Below, in pieces: positions 8,313-16,888 of a stretch of 64,000 nt of DNA; within the stretch, counting starts at the first letter, position 1, and each line of letters starts with the position of its first letter. Position numbers and translations under genes: made by a program. Source of the DNA: Chitinophagales bacterium (GTDB lineage: Bacteria; Bacteroidota; Bacteroidia; Chitinophagales; Chitinophagaceae); contig JAATFV010000199.1 of the NCBI GenBank assembly GCA_015655015.1, positions 1 through 64,000 on the forward strand, given 5' to 3'. The notes beneath the pieces were generated by a model. It had not been told where the DNA came from and ran no database searches. It was given only the letters and a program-made list of their open reading frames with translations.

Positions 8313-9365
8313 ATGAGCGCTCCCTCTCTCTACCATACTTTTCAGCGTTACCGTACTTTACAGACGGACAAAATTACGGCGTTGCCGATCGTGATCCTCA
8401 TGCCGCACAGCGCCTGTAACTGCAAATGCGTGATGTGTGATATCTGGAAAGGCAATCACAATCTGAAACAGCTGACAGAGCGGGATATAGAGGGACTGCT
8501 GGACAGTTTGCGTCGGCTGGGCACGCGATACGTGGCGATGTCGGGAGGGGAAGCGCTGCTGAATCCTAATTTTTTCCGGTTTTGCGCCATCCTGAAAAAA
8601 GAGGATATTAAGATCTCTCTTCTTTCTACGGGGCTCTCGCTTGCCCGGCATGCCGATAACCTGTTATTATGGGTGAATGATATTATTGTTTCGCTGGATG
8701 GGGATGAAAAATTACACGATACTATCCGGAACATTCCAGGCGCCTACCGTAAGCTGAAGGAAGGGGTGCAGCTGCTGCACTCGAAGAACCCGGACTTCCG
8801 GATCACGGGCAGGACGGTCATTCATCGTCTTAATTTCAGGCACTGGCCTGCCATCATCGATGCGGCTGCTGACATGGGGCTGGACCAGATCAGCTTCCTT
8901 CCGGCCGATGTAAGCAGCGAGGCCTTTAATCGCGCCAATCCCTGGGATGAACCCCGTCAGCACGAGATCCTTCCGTCAAAAGAGGAATTACCCGAAGTAC
9001 TGGAGATGATCCGGTCCCTTATCCGGGATTATCAACCTTTCTTCGGGAGCCGGTTTATTGCCGAGTCCCCGGCCAAGCTGAGCAAGATAGGGGAGTATTA
9101 TACCGCCTCCTATGGAATGAATGCATTCCCTTATAAAAAGTGCAATGCTCCCTGGGTGTCGACTGTGGTCGAAGCGGATGGGACTGTCCGGCCCTGCTTC
9201 TTTCTGCCCCCGCTGGGCAATATTCATGAAAATACGCTCACCGATATCCTCAACAGTCCGGCAGCCATTGAATTCAGGAAGAACCTGGATATGGATACGA
9301 ATAGCGCCTGTGTAAAATGTGTCTGTTACCTGCATCTTTCACCCGGGACAAAACTGAACGTCTGA
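8313..9365 (+). CDS. radical SAM protein with SPASM-like C-terminus
   Basis: A 350-residue radical SAM enzyme. The cluster motif is SACNCKCVMCDIWKG (C35, C39, C42), followed by the SAM-binding GGE in YVAMSGGEALLNPN. The C-terminal 70 residues hold additional cysteines (KKCNAPWVSTVVEADGTVRP, then CFF and CVKCVC) in the arrangement of a SPASM or twitch auxiliary-cluster domain. Unlike its radical SAM neighbours it has no B12-binding domain. SPASM enzymes commonly modify peptides but also act on sugars and cofactors. No precursor peptide gene is visible nearby, and a glycan or lipid substrate fits the context better. Its stop overlaps the ATG of the next gene. Confidence 0.85.
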   Translation: MSAPSLYHTFQRYRTLQTDKITALPIVILMPHSACNCKCVMCDIWKGNHNLKQLTERDIEGLLDSLRRLGTRYVAMSGGEALLNPNFFRFCAILKKEDIKISLLSTGLSLARHADNLLLWVNDIIVSLDGDEKLHDTIRNIPGAYRKLKEGVQLLHSKNPDFRITGRTVIHRLNFRHWPAIIDAAADMGLDQISFLPADVSSEAFNRANPWDEPRQHEILPSKEELPEVLEMIRSLIRDYQPFFGSRFIAESPAKLSKIGEYYTASYGMNAFPYKKCNAPWVSTVVEADGTVRPCFFLPPLGNIHENTLTDILNSPAAIEFRKNLDMDTNSACVKCVCYLHLSPGTKLNV

Positions 9366-10921
9366 TGAATGAAATAAAAGCGGTCCTTACTTACCGGCAG
9401 GTCCTTCCGGTATTGGCTTTATATGTCGTTATCAGCGCTGTGGGTTTGCACTATCATGAATTGGGATTGGAAGAAGGGCAGCAATTTTTATTCGGAAGGG
9501 ACAGTGACTCCGTATTCTCTCTTTATCATAATATGCGTTATGAAGGACATCCGCGGCTGTGGTGCCTGCTGTTGTATATGATCACCCATTATATTACGGC
9601 AAGTTATATCGGCCTCCAGGTATTTCATTTACTGATCACGTCCGCCATCGTGTTCGTCTTCATGCGTTACGCGCCCCTGGGGCGGGTGATCAAGACAGGG
9701 ATTGTTTTCAGCTACTATTTCATCTTCGAATACGATATTCAGAGCAGAAGTTATTCATTAGGGATATTATTCCTTTTTTTAACCTGCCTGCTCCTGAGTC
9801 ATCCCGGAAAATACCTTCCCCTTATCGGCTGCCTGCTGGTGCTCCTGTGTAATACCGATCTCTTTTATACATTTGCGGCGATCGGGTTTTTCTTTTACCT
9901 GGTCATGGAATATGCCGGACAAAAGCGGTTATTTACCCGGCCTTTTGGTCTGCTTACCGTATTATTTCTGGCGGGTATCGCCTGTTCCCTTATTCAGGCG
10001 CAGATTCCCCGGGAGGATTATATCCTTCATACCCATCCGTCGGAGTGGCTGTCAGGTAAAAATATGCACGCGGGCCTTCTTGCCCTGATTGGAGGATGGT
10101 TTCCTGTTCCGCAGGACCGGATGCATTTTTGGAATACCTTCCGGATAGATGGACCGGGCATAGGAAACTTCGTCAAAGTGGTGCTGTTCCTGCTCCTTTT
10201 ACTTTTTCCCGGCGCCGTGTTGAAGGACCACCGGAAAGCGCTGATCTTTTACTATAGCAGCCTCTTTTTATTGCTGGCTTTCCTGGTCGTCACCGGGATC
10301 GGGGCTGCGAGATATTTTGGGATGGTGTTTATCTATTTTCTGTCGGCCTGCTGGATAGCCGGGAACGGCGCAAACCCTTTTTTTTCATTCGGCAGCGCAG
10401 GGAAAGCATCTTTCCTCCGGATTTTTTCCCGGAGTATATTCTGCTTTATCCTGGTGGTGCAGTTCGGGGTAGGCCTGTACGCCCTGGAGCAGGATATCAG
10501 GCGTCCTTTTTCTCAGTCAAAAAATGCCATTGCTTATGTGAAGGAGCAGCAGCTGGCCGGACAGGCAGTGGTAGTCGACGGTTATATCGCAGGCCCAGCC
10601 CTATGCGTCTACCTGGAGAAAAAAGTGTGGTATCTCAATACCGGCGGGGAAGGCAGCTTCTGCTATTGGCGAAGACCTTATTTTCCAATACCGCCGAAGA
10701 CGATCACGGAGGAGATGGGCCAATCGCCCTTTTTGCAGAAATTCGACAAATTCCTTCTGTTGTCCAACAGGGAAATAGATGGGAAATTGGTGCAGGAGGG
10801 AACCGCGGATTTCCGTTTCAATCCCTCACGGAGTTTCCAGGGCGGCATTCTTCCTGCGGAGGACTGTTATATCTACCAGGTAACCAGGAGAACAAATCGT
10901 CCGGGACTACTTAATTTATGA
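9365..10921 (+). CDS. polytopic membrane protein, GT-C/GT39-like
   Basis: About 518 residues with some ten or more hydrophobic segments and a C-terminal soluble part of roughly 130 residues. The layout resembles GT-C fold, polyprenyl-phosphate-sugar-dependent transferases (ArnT/PMT/GT39): a first helix, then a periplasmic loop with acidic residues (LGLEEGQQFLFGRDSD) and the motif NMRYEGHPRLW, followed by many helices. The ATG at 9365 overlaps the stop of the preceding gene (TGATG), so translation is probably coupled. It may transfer a sugar from a lipid carrier to the operon product on the periplasmic side. The family assignment rests on topology and weak motifs only. Confidence 0.6.
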   Translation: MNEIKAVLTYRQVLPVLALYVVISAVGLHYHELGLEEGQQFLFGRDSDSVFSLYHNMRYEGHPRLWCLLLYMITHYITASYIGLQVFHLLITSAIVFVFMRYAPLGRVIKTGIVFSYYFIFEYDIQSRSYSLGILFLFLTCLLLSHPGKYLPLIGCLLVLLCNTDLFYTFAAIGFFFYLVMEYAGQKRLFTRPFGLLTVLFLAGIACSLIQAQIPREDYILHTHPSEWLSGKNMHAGLLALIGGWFPVPQDRMHFWNTFRIDGPGIGNFVKVVLFLLLLLFPGAVLKDHRKALIFYYSSLFLLLAFLVVTGIGAARYFGMVFIYFLSACWIAGNGANPFFSFGSAGKASFLRIFSRSIFCFILVVQFGVGLYALEQDIRRPFSQSKNAIAYVKEQQLAGQAVVVDGYIAGPALCVYLEKKVWYLNTGGEGSFCYWRRPYFPIPPKTITEEMGQSPFLQKFDKFLLLSNREIDGKLVQEGTADFRFNPSRSFQGGILPAEDCYIYQVTRRTNRPGLLNL

Positions 10922-11004
10922 CAGGGGCATCCTTTATTGCAAAAGAAGCGTTTATTCTAATCGGATGCCAGAATCTAATGTATCCTGTTAAACGTTCAAC
11001 GAAA

Positions 11005-11769
11005 ATGCATTTACCGGACTCTTCCATATTGACGAATATACGTGTTCACGGGCATGCGAGGCTCGGCGATATGCTGTTCGAAAAGAAGTATATCACCATC
11101 CGCAGTCTGGAGAACAGGCTTTGTACCGATGATGACCTGCTGAAATTACCCGATCTGCCCACGGATCATCCCCATTACAGGGAATGGCAGATCCGTAAGC
11201 GGTCTGCCCGGCGCCTGGTGCGTTATCTGACGGCTGTGAGAAAGCCCCTGGATATCCTGGAGATCGGCTGCGGCAATGGCTGGCTGTCTCATCAGCTGGC
11301 GGAAATACCCGGTACGAGAGTGACGGGGCTCGATATCAATTTCACCGAGCTTCAGCAGGCGGCCAGGGTGTTCAATGACGACCCCAACCTGACTTTCATA
11401 CAGGGAGATATACGGTCGGGGATATTAGCCGACCAGGTATACGATTTCATCATCTTCGCCGATTCGATCCAGTATTTCCCTTCTCTTAAAAAAATAATAC
11501 ATCTTACTCTTTCTTACCTTAAACCTGGGGGAGAGATACATATAACCGATACCCGGTTGTACAAGACAGGGGAAGGTGAAACAGCCAAAAGACACACCCT
11601 TGCCTATTATACGTCCCTGGGATACCCGGAGATGGCCGATTTTCTTTTTCATCATAACAGTCATGATCTGCGGTCTTTCCATTACCGGTTGCTGTATAAT
11701 CCAAAGGCTTTTGGCAACAGGCTGTTGAGGAAGAGGGATGGGCTCGACTGGGTGCGTATCAGTAATTAG
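11005..11769 (+). CDS. class I SAM methyltransferase, paralogue B
   Basis: A close relative of the methyltransferase at 7535, with the same 80-residue N-terminal extension (SILTNI, MLFEKKYI, SLENRL, EWQIRKRSARRL), motif I EIGCGNGWLSHQLAEIPG, TGLDINFTELQQAARVF and IQGDIRSG. The ATG at 11005 (MHLPDSSILTNI) is chosen by alignment with the paralogue; upstream in-frame ATGs at 10918 and 10978 would add unconserved residues. It is followed after 22 bp by a B12 radical SAM gene, as its paralogue is preceded by one. The duplication suggests two methylations on similar positions, or two related acceptors. Confidence 0.82.
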   Translation: MHLPDSSILTNIRVHGHARLGDMLFEKKYITIRSLENRLCTDDDLLKLPDLPTDHPHYREWQIRKRSARRLVRYLTAVRKPLDILEIGCGNGWLSHQLAEIPGTRVTGLDINFTELQQAARVFNDDPNLTFIQGDIRSGILADQVYDFIIFADSIQYFPSLKKIIHLTLSYLKPGGEIHITDTRLYKTGEGETAKRHTLAYYTSLGYPEMADFLFHHNSHDLRSFHYRLLYNPKAFGNRLLRKRDGLDWVRISN

Positions 11770-11791
11770 TTACCTTATTTTCGTTGCAGAC

Positions 11792-13306
11792 ATGAATACT
11801 ATCCTTTTTTCTCATTCTTATTTTCTGCGGTTCGATCCCAAACAATGGGCGACGGCGCAGCCTTATCCGCCATTGGCTACCATTGGCGCTGCGGCCCTGA
11901 TGAGAGAGAACGGGTGGCGGGTATCCCTGTTCGATACGATGTTCGTTGGAGACCCGAATGAGGTGACGCCTGTGCTGAAAACGGAGCGGCCGGATTTTTT
12001 CGTGGTCTATGATGATGGGTTCAATTATCTCACGAAGATGTGCCTGACCAATATGCGGGACGCGGCCTACCGGATGATCCGGCTGGCGAAGGACCGGGGC
12101 TGCACGGTGATCCTGTCCAGCTCGGACTCTACGGATCATTATGAAGAGTATCTCCGGCAGGGAGCCGACTTCGTCCTGCTGGGGGAAGGGGAGCAGACCC
12201 TGCTTGAGCTGGTCACTGCGCTCCGGGATAATAATCAGCGGGATCCCGTTTCTTCCGGAAGTCCCACCGACTTTTCGGCGATCCGGGGATTGGCCTATCT
12301 GCAGAACCAGCTGCCGTTGAAGACGGCTGCACGACCGGTAATGAGAGACCTGGATGCCCTTCCCCTGCCGGCCTGGGACCTGGTGAAAATGGAGGATTAC
12401 CGGAACATCTGGATGAAGCAGCATGGCTATTTTTCCCTGAATATCAGCACAACGCGGGGATGTCCCTTTAAGTGCAACTGGTGCGCCAAGCCTATTTATG
12501 GCAACCGGTATCATGCCCGGTCTCCGCTGCATGTGATAAAGGAGCTTAAAGAATTGAAAGAGAAATACGCTTTTGATCATATCTGGTTCTGTGACGATAT
12601 TTTCGGGCTCAAGCCGGGATGGGTGTCGGCATTTGCCGACCTGGTGGAATCGGAAGATCTCCGGTTCCGGTTCAAGATACAGTCCAGGGCCGACCTGCTC
12701 CTGCAGCAAAACTATGTTGAGGCGCTGGCCCGTGCAGGCTGTGAGAATAGCTGGATGGGGGCGGAGAGCGGATCGCAAAAGATATTGGATGCCATGGACA
12801 AAGGCACCACGATCGAACAGATCACCGGCGCCACCCGCCTGTTGCGGGAACATGGCATCCGGCCTTCCTTCTTTATCCAGTTCGGCTATCCGGGCGAGGT
12901 AAAAGAAGATATCGAAATGACCATCCGGATGATCAGGAAGTTGTTGCCCCATGAAATAGGCATATCTGTTTCTTACCCCTTGCCGGGCACGCTGTTCTAC
13001 GAAAAGGTAAAAGCGGAATTAAAGGAAAAAGCCAATTGGACGGACTCGGACGAATTGCAACTAATGTTCAAAAGTACATACCCTCCTGTATTCTATAAAA
13101 AATTGCACCGGTACGTGCACCGTGAATTCCGGAACCGGCAAGGATGGATGACGCTGAGGAAGGCGTTAAAAGCACCGTTTTCCCTGGGCTTCAAGGAATA
13201 CAAAAGAGTAATGGCCGCCTGTTGGTATTTTCCCGGCCTTATTGTCGAGAAGATCCGGTTGGGTCAATATATGAGAGTGAACCTGAACCGACCTGTAAAT
13301 GACTAA
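11792..13306 (+). CDS. B12-binding domain radical SAM protein (2)
   Basis: About 504 residues. The N-terminal B12-binding-like domain spans about 1-150 (LATIGAAALMRENGWRVSLF; VLLGEGEQTLLELV). The radical SAM core has TTRGCPFKCNWCAKPIYG with C224, C228 and C231, followed by barrel strands HIWFCDDIFGLKPGW, WMGAESGSQKILDAMDKG and FFIQFGYPGEVKEDI. The form matches the BchE/hopanoid-methylase-like class (Elp3/MiaB-type HMM). The start is the ATG at 11792 in the normal family position; the frame is open further upstream. It overlaps the next methyltransferase gene by 8 bp. It is similar in plan to radical SAM protein 3 at 14105. Confidence 0.88.
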   Translation: MNTILFSHSYFLRFDPKQWATAQPYPPLATIGAAALMRENGWRVSLFDTMFVGDPNEVTPVLKTERPDFFVVYDDGFNYLTKMCLTNMRDAAYRMIRLAKDRGCTVILSSSDSTDHYEEYLRQGADFVLLGEGEQTLLELVTALRDNNQRDPVSSGSPTDFSAIRGLAYLQNQLPLKTAARPVMRDLDALPLPAWDLVKMEDYRNIWMKQHGYFSLNISTTRGCPFKCNWCAKPIYGNRYHARSPLHVIKELKELKEKYAFDHIWFCDDIFGLKPGWVSAFADLVESEDLRFRFKIQSRADLLLQQNYVEALARAGCENSWMGAESGSQKILDAMDKGTTIEQITGATRLLREHGIRPSFFIQFGYPGEVKEDIEMTIRMIRKLLPHEIGISVSYPLPGTLFYEKVKAELKEKANWTDSDELQLMFKSTYPPVFYKKLHRYVHREFRNRQGWMTLRKALKAPFSLGFKEYKRVMAACWYFPGLIVEKIRLGQYMRVNLNRPVND

Positions 13307-14108
13307 AGAAGCAGCCTTTGACGCCCTTGCGGCCGAATATGATGCCGTGTTCAGCCAAAGCCTGATTGGGGTGCAACAACGCGGGATAAGCAGAAAATGG
13401 CTGGAGGCCTTTCTGGCAGGCAAGGGCAGCTTGCGGATACTGGAGATTAACTGCGGCACCGGCGAGGATGCCTGGTGGCTTGCCTCCCGGGGACACGAGG
13501 TAACAGCCACTGACCAGTCGGCGGGTATGATCCGCAGCGCGCAGCAGAAAGCCGCTGCATTCCATGATGGGAGGGAAGTAAACTTCAAAGTATGTGCCTT
13601 TGAAGAATTGAGCACTGTGTTTGGCCATGGATCATTCGATCTCATATTTTCCAATTTTTCCGGACTTAATTGCGTGTCTCCGGCCGATCTTTCCGAACTA
13701 GGCGGGCAATTGCGGGATCTGGTGGCGGATAACGGGCATCTCGCAGCCGTGCTCTTCGGAAAATACAGTTGGTGGGAGACGGCGTACTTTTTAGAAAAGG
13801 CCGATTGCCGCGAGGCTTTCAGAAGGTGGGGCCATAAGGAAGTGAGGGTGCGGCTCAGGGAAGGTGTTTATCAACCCGTTTATTATTATTCTGCGAGACA
13901 GTTTGCCCGGATATTACACCCGTTCCGGCTGCTGGCAAAACGACCCGTAGGGTTATTTATTCCTCCCTCGTATATGGAAGGGTTGATGCGAAGAAGCCCG
14001 CGGTTATTCCGTTTGCTGATCAGGCTGGAAAAAATGTCGGGCCGTCTTTCACGGTTCAGCCAGCTGGCGGATCATATCTATATTCTTTTCAAAAAAAAAG
14101 CGACATGA
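13299..14108 (+). CDS. class I SAM methyltransferase (third in operon)
   Basis: A 269-residue methyltransferase beginning directly with the catalytic domain: FDALAAEYDAVFSQS, motif I ILEINCGTGEDAWWLA, motif II VTATDQSAGMI and FDLIFSNFSGLNCV. It lacks the N-terminal extension of paralogues A and B. The C-terminal third (VYQPVYYYSARQFARIL and the aromatic-rich end) is typical of small-molecule methyltransferases of the Methyltransf_11/25 type. Its start overlaps the preceding gene by 8 bp and its stop overlaps the next ATG (ATGA), indicating translational coupling. The acceptor is unknown. Confidence 0.82.
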   Translation: MTKEAAFDALAAEYDAVFSQSLIGVQQRGISRKWLEAFLAGKGSLRILEINCGTGEDAWWLASRGHEVTATDQSAGMIRSAQQKAAAFHDGREVNFKVCAFEELSTVFGHGSFDLIFSNFSGLNCVSPADLSELGGQLRDLVADNGHLAAVLFGKYSWWETAYFLEKADCREAFRRWGHKEVRVRLREGVYQPVYYYSARQFARILHPFRLLAKRPVGLFIPPSYMEGLMRRSPRLFRLLIRLEKMSGRLSRFSQLADHIYILFKKKAT

Positions 14109-15511
14109 AAATACTGCTTACGCATGGATATTTTCTCGAAGAGGATGAGAAAGAAAAAACCATTATGCGTCCATACGTTCCATTGGGCATCCTGTATATT
14201 TCAGCCTACCTCGAACAACAGGGTTATGACAATGATGTTTTTGACAGCACCTTCTCTTCTTTTGAGCGGCTTTGCGCTTTTCTTTTAGAGAACCGGCCGG
14301 ATGTGGTGGGCATTTATACCAATTTAATGACGAAACTTAATGTATTGCGAATCATACGTTTTGTGAAGAGCCAGGAGTCATTAAAGGCTACCAGGATAGT
14401 GTTGGGTGGCCCGGAGACCAGGAATCATATAGTAAAATTTCTGGAGCATCGTGCCGATTTCATCGTGCTGGGAGAAGGGGAGCAAACGATGCTGGAATTG
14501 GTGCAGTGGCTGGATGGAAGACGTGAAGGCAGCCTGTCCGCCATAGATGGGATCGCCTACCTGGACAGCGAGGGAGGTATGCGCCAGAATCGTGAACGGG
14601 CCAAATTAAAGAACTATGACGAATTGCCGATGCCCAACCGTCAGAAGGTCGACCTGCAGTTGTACCTGGACGCCTGGAAGAAACATCATGGCACCAATAC
14701 GATATCCGTAAGCACCATGCGAGGGTGCCCCTATAGCTGTAAATGGTGCAGCAGGGCCGTTTATGGACAAAGCTACCGAAGAAGGAGCGCCGTAAGCGTC
14801 GTAGACGAAATAGCCTGGATAAAAGAGCATTATGACGTGGACAGTCTGTGGTTTGTAGACGATGTATTCACCGTCAGTCATAAATGGATGGAGGAATTCA
14901 CCGACGAAATTAAAAGGCGCCGCCTGATGATCCCTTATGAATGCATCACCAGGGCCGATCGCATGAATGAAACGGTGATCCGCCAGTTACAGGAAAGCGG
15001 GTGCTTCCGCGTATGGATCGGAGCGGAGAGCGGTTCGCAAAAAGTAATCGACCTGATGGATCGGAGAGTAGAGATACAACAGGTGCAGGATATGATCCGG
15101 TTGGCGAAACGATTCGGCATCCAGGCCGGCACATTCATTATGGTTGGTTATCCCGGTGAAACAAAAGAAGACATCTATGCCACGGTGCATCATCTGAAAG
15201 CATCGGATCCTGATCTGTTCACTATAACGGTCGCTTATCCCATTAAAGGCACCCCCCTGTATGCGGAAGTGGAAGATCGCTTTCTTACGAATCTTCCCTG
15301 GGAAAGCAGTACGGACCGGGATATTGATTTTGGGCGAACCTATAACCGGAAATATTATGATCTTGCCATCAGTATGATCAATCATGAAATGCGTTACCAT
15401 AAAGCGCTCAAAAAGCCCGTATCCAACCTGCTGCGGCTGCCGGGGCTTAAGCTGAGATCGGTGTTGGCACAAAGCGCTATGTTGCTGGAAGAAAGAAAAA
15501 AAGTCGATTAG
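14105..15511 (+). CDS. B12-binding domain radical SAM protein (3)
   Basis: A 468-residue enzyme with an N-terminal B12-binding-like domain (RPYVPLGILYISAYLEQQGY; FIVLGEGEQTMLELV) and a radical SAM domain with STMRGCPYSCKWCSR (C208, C212, C215), then LWFVDDVFTVSHKWM, WIGAESGSQKVIDLMDRR and FIMVGYPGETKEDIY. It is the last gene of the operon. It overlaps the preceding gene by 4 bp, and its 3' end overlaps the convergent nucleotidyltransferase-like gene by 4 bp. It shares the family plan of the protein at 11792, so the two may act on successive intermediates. Confidence 0.88.
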   Translation: MKILLTHGYFLEEDEKEKTIMRPYVPLGILYISAYLEQQGYDNDVFDSTFSSFERLCAFLLENRPDVVGIYTNLMTKLNVLRIIRFVKSQESLKATRIVLGGPETRNHIVKFLEHRADFIVLGEGEQTMLELVQWLDGRREGSLSAIDGIAYLDSEGGMRQNRERAKLKNYDELPMPNRQKVDLQLYLDAWKKHHGTNTISVSTMRGCPYSCKWCSRAVYGQSYRRRSAVSVVDEIAWIKEHYDVDSLWFVDDVFTVSHKWMEEFTDEIKRRRLMIPYECITRADRMNETVIRQLQESGCFRVWIGAESGSQKVIDLMDRRVEIQQVQDMIRLAKRFGIQAGTFIMVGYPGETKEDIYATVHHLKASDPDLFTITVAYPIKGTPLYAEVEDRFLTNLPWESSTDRDIDFGRTYNRKYYDLAISMINHEMRYHKALKKPVSNLLRLPGLKLRSVLAQSAMLLEERKKVD

Positions 15512-16422
15512 TCTTTCAACTTCCATTTCGTTTCGAATTCTTTTAACTTGTCGTTATAGACCGACAGGATTTTCTTTTGAAAATTCTCCGGGTTGGGCCG
15601 GGAAAAATGTTTGCCTGTCTTTAAGGACATCCTGTTCCCTTTTTCATTGAGGAGACCTCTTTCCTCCTTATCCTTCCAGCGCCGGGAGGTCAGACGGCGG
15701 AGAAAATCGTCCAGCCGGTCACCGGCCCTGTTGTCGAAGACCTTTTCCAGGGTCCGTTTAAGAAAGGAAGGGGGGGGATAGACGGATGCTGCCCGTTGCC
15801 GTTGCCGGTATTGGGGGAAATATTCGGTCGCCCAGTCGTTGGCATCGAAGAATTTTACCAGGCCTCCGTTGCCGCAGGCAGGCAACAGGGTGATCAGTTC
15901 GGTGGCCGTAAAAATATTTTTCTCTTCTATTTCCAGGGCCTCTTCGTCCACATAATAGTTCATGCAGTACCAGTGCTGCTTCCCTGTGAGAAAGCTCCAT
16001 TTTTTGAACAGGTGCATGAAGGTCCTTGCGATCCAGAGCCTGTTTGACCGGGTGATGATAAAATAATCGATGTCGGCGTCTTCGTCTGCATAGTGCTTGG
16101 ACAAGGAGCCGGAGATGCCTATTCCCCGGACATAGGGAAATTGGTAGAGGAAACGGGATACCCTATCCGCTATCACCAGTAATTCGGCTGCATGCTTATT
16201 CCCCCTGATCCTTCGCTCTGCTGCCCCGGGGTCGTCCCGGAGAGAATAAAAAGGGCCCAGCCTGAACAGGCGTTGTTCTGTGATGAGAGTTTCCAGCGTC
16301 CGATCCAATTCGGGCGCCTGCACATCCTGGTCAAGAAAGAACAGGATGTCTTCCGCAGAGACGGGATAATTAAAAAGGTCGAAGTAGGCTAATACTTTCA
16401 ATATACCTGATCGTAAGGGCAT
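15508..16422 (-). CDS. nucleotidyltransferase-fold protein
   Basis: About 304 residues. A winged-helix-like N-terminus (ILKVLAYFDLFNYPVSAEDI) precedes a minimal nucleotidyltransferase (MNT/NTP_transf_2) motif, GSLSKHYADEDADIDYFI, where the GS and the Asp-x-Asp pair are the usual nucleotide and metal ligands. The C-terminus is basic and partly helical. Such proteins transfer a nucleotide to a small molecule or protein, but no specific family was recognised. The ATG at 16422 (MPLRSGILKV) is chosen over a longer open frame to 16575, which would run over the divergent gene start at 16454. It overlaps the convergent radical SAM gene by 4 bp. Confidence 0.65.
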   Translation of the reverse strand: MPLRSGILKVLAYFDLFNYPVSAEDILFFLDQDVQAPELDRTLETLITEQRLFRLGPFYSLRDDPGAAERRIRGNKHAAELLVIADRVSRFLYQFPYVRGIGISGSLSKHYADEDADIDYFIITRSNRLWIARTFMHLFKKWSFLTGKQHWYCMNYYVDEEALEIEEKNIFTATELITLLPACGNGGLVKFFDANDWATEYFPQYRQRQRAASVYPPPSFLKRTLEKVFDNRAGDRLDDFLRRLTSRRWKDKEERGLLNEKGNRMSLKTGKHFSRPNPENFQKKILSVYNDKLKEFETKWKLKD

Positions 16423-16453
16423 AGATAGTAAAACGTGCTTTCCCGATAAGGGG

Positions 16454-16888
16454 TTGCTTATGTTGCAGGCAACTGTTTGTTTTCCTGCTGCGTTTGAACT
16501 GGTAATGACTGTTAAAGCTGACAATATTCCAGGTTTGATACGGAAGATCCGGAACTCCCCGAAAAGTACGTCCAAAAGGATTGTTCCGGACTTGAGAAAA
16601 AGCTATTTCTTCTTCAAGAGATCTTTTGATATAATACTGCCTTCCGACAGTCATCGGTTTGCTGCCATGATACCCGGGCATGACTACCGGAATTTCGTAA
16701 AGCCGGGAATAACAGGGCTGGCGCAGATAAAAGGCCTTCATAGGCCTAAAACGGATTTGAAGACTATTTTCTGGCGTTATCAATGGGATGCTTTTTATGT
16801 TCGCAATGCAGGCTTCCTGCTGGACCTTCGTATTCTCCGCCAGACCTTCCTGTTTTTTTTCACCCAACAGATGCCTATATGCGGGTAG
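16454..16888 (+). pseudogene. truncated bacterial sugar transferase (WcaJ/WbaP-type) remnant
   Basis: The predicted product of about 144 residues keeps the two ends of a polyprenyl-phosphate sugar-1-phosphate transferase domain. The membrane-entry start FFFKRSFDIIL is followed almost directly by the C-terminal block FVKPGITGLAQIKGLHRP and DAFYVRNAGFLLDLRILRQT. The middle of the domain (about 100 residues, including the catalytic Asp-Glu and the RPE/RPH motif) is missing, so it should be inactive as initiating phosphoglycosyltransferase. An internal deletion is the simplest cause. It overlaps the next glycosyltransferase start by 10 bp, as expected for an operon. It may be a dead gene kept for transcriptional continuity. 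Confidence 0.65.

Noticed and set aside
8313-9365. RiPP (modified peptide) cluster around the SPASM radical SAM enzyme
   Set aside because: No short Gly- or Cys-rich precursor frame, leader peptidase or RRE domain was seen in the flanks. The neighbours are methyltransferase, GT-C and B12 radical SAM genes.
11759-12952. Minus-strand open frame of 397 codons
   Set aside because: It is antisense to a radical SAM gene with intact CxxxCxxC motif and shows a low-complexity translation.
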